DNA of 64,000 bases from Marinobacter adhaerens HP15. Its GTDB lineage: Bacteria > Pseudomonadota > Gammaproteobacteria > Pseudomonadales > Oleiphilaceae. Below are positions 63,362-64,000 of this stretch, in pieces (within the stretch, counting starts at the first letter, position 1; every line of letters begins with the position of its first letter). The DNA is taken from positions 2,914,001 to 2,978,000 of the forward strand of contig NC_017506.1 of NCBI RefSeq assembly GCF_000166295.1, written 5' to 3'. The translations under genes were made by a program, and so were the position numbers. The notes under the pieces were generated by a model that worked only from the letters and a program-made list of their open reading frames with translations, was not told the origin of the DNA and made no database searches.

Positions 63362-64000
63362 ATGAACAATCGATACATGATTTTGAGCATGGTTGTCAGC
63401 TTTTCCATCTTCCTGGCCGGATGTGCCAGTGCGCCCAAGGACAATCAGATGGTTGACGAAGCAAAGGCGGCCTATGAGGATATCCGAACCGATCCAGACG
63501 TTGCCCGCAGTGGCGACCGCCAGCTGAGAAGCGCCAGGGATCAGCTTGCCCGCGCTGAGCGATTACTGGAAGAGGGTGCCAGCACCGCGGAAATCGAGCA
63601 TGCGGCCTACCTGGCCAATCGCCATGCCGAGATTGCCCGGGAGCAGGCCGAACGCGCCAAGCTGCAGCAACAGATAAACTCCGCCGAAGAAAGACGCAAG
63701 GAACTGGAGTTGCAGGCTCGCTCTGCAGAGGCCCAGGCTGCCCAGCAGGAAGCCGCTGAATTGCGCCGTCAAATGGAAGCTATGCAGGCCGAACAGACAG
63801 ACCGTGGCATGGTACTTACCCTGGGTGACGTTCTGTTCGACCTGAATCGTGCTGAACTGAAACCTGCCGGGGAAACGACAGTAGGCCGCCTGGCTGAATT
63901 CATGGCTGAATATGAAAACCGTCGCGTGCGCGTGGAAGGCTACACGGACAGCACCGGAGCAGAATCTTACAACCAACAACTGTCAGAGCGTCGGGCTGAG
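63362..64000 (+). CDS. OmpA-family lipoprotein with DUF4398 domain (partial)
   Basis: The gene runs off the window end; 213 residues are visible. The lipobox FLAGC puts Cys21 as the lipid anchor. A DUF4398 helical region follows (residues ~28-95), then a coiled-coil stretch (~95-150) and an OmpA-like domain from ~155 (VLTLGDVLFDLNRAELKP, then YTDSTGAESYNQQLSERRA). It should tether the outer membrane to peptidoglycan. It follows the DUF4398 lipoprotein gene closely. Confidence 0.9.
   Translation, partial: MNNRYMILSMVVSFSIFLAGCASAPKDNQMVDEAKAAYEDIRTDPDVARSGDRQLRSARDQLARAERLLEEGASTAEIEHAAYLANRHAEIAREQAERAKLQQQINSAEERRKELELQARSAEAQAAQQEAAELRRQMEAMQAEQTDRGMVLTLGDVLFDLNRAELKPAGETTVGRLAEFMAEYENRRVRVEGYTDSTGAESYNQQLSERRAE

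Overview
The window is a gene-dense stretch of a gammaproteobacterial chromosome. Moderately high GC, short intergenic gaps, and the mix of PHA metabolism, nucleobase salvage, BCCT transport, GMC/SDR oxidoreductases, organic hydroperoxide resistance and many small envelope proteins fit Marinobacter or a close marine relative. That assignment rests on gene content and protein style only; there is no rRNA or other phylogenetic marker here. I see no insertion sequence, prophage, CRISPR array, tRNA or rRNA.

Layout. 0-5.6 kb: a MocR-type PLP regulator overlapping a methyltransferase, a LysR regulator, a second methyltransferase, small membrane proteins and a diguanylate cyclase. 5.7-8.9 kb: a two-gene operon of an 835-residue membrane/coiled-coil protein and an inner-membrane-anchored OmpA-like protein, with no function I recognise. 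9.1-12.3 kb: a cytosine permease, a compact PucR-type regulator and a CodA-type deaminase. The deaminase carries Ser at the position of E. coli Asp314, the residue known to exclude 5-methylcytosine. 12.3-17.7 kb: DUF4112 and FrnE-type DsbA genes; LysR diverging from an EamA transporter; a small protein and TenA; NADAR; MtgA. 17.8-22.1 kb: a frameshifted 2OG-Fe(II) oxygenase remnant, then phaZ-phaB-phaC for polyhydroxyalkanoate turnover and synthesis.

22.2-30.1 kb: two orphan periplasmic solute-binding proteins; a VWA protein paired with a membrane-anchored J-domain protein; an outer-membrane-protein remnant; ohrR-ohr; yqeY; ltaE; a BCCT transporter. 30.3-36.6 kb: patatin, GST, cupin, two alpha/beta hydrolases, a GMC oxidoreductase and an SDR lacking its catalytic Tyr. 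36.6-45.7 kb: an uptake cassette. A porin diverges from a LysR regulator, and behind the regulator come a solute-binding protein, two permeases, a fused double ATPase and a lipoprotein hydrolase. Matching ATGC-N7-GCAT dyads lie upstream of the LysR/porin pair and upstream of the binding-protein operon.

45.7-56.2 kb: an orphan ATP-grasp ligase, an MscS channel, very small proteins (including a 52-residue and a 58-residue one), periplasmic rhodanese, MgtC, SRPBCC and DUF1857 proteins, Na/Pi cotransporter, Nudix hydrolase and an MBL-fold enzyme. 56.3-64.0 kb: a DUF4124/peptidase-like protein, aldo/keto reductase, phosphodiesterase, SlyD-like FKBP, XRE regulator, RadD helicase and two DUF4398 lipoproteins, the second an OmpA-type protein cut by the window end.
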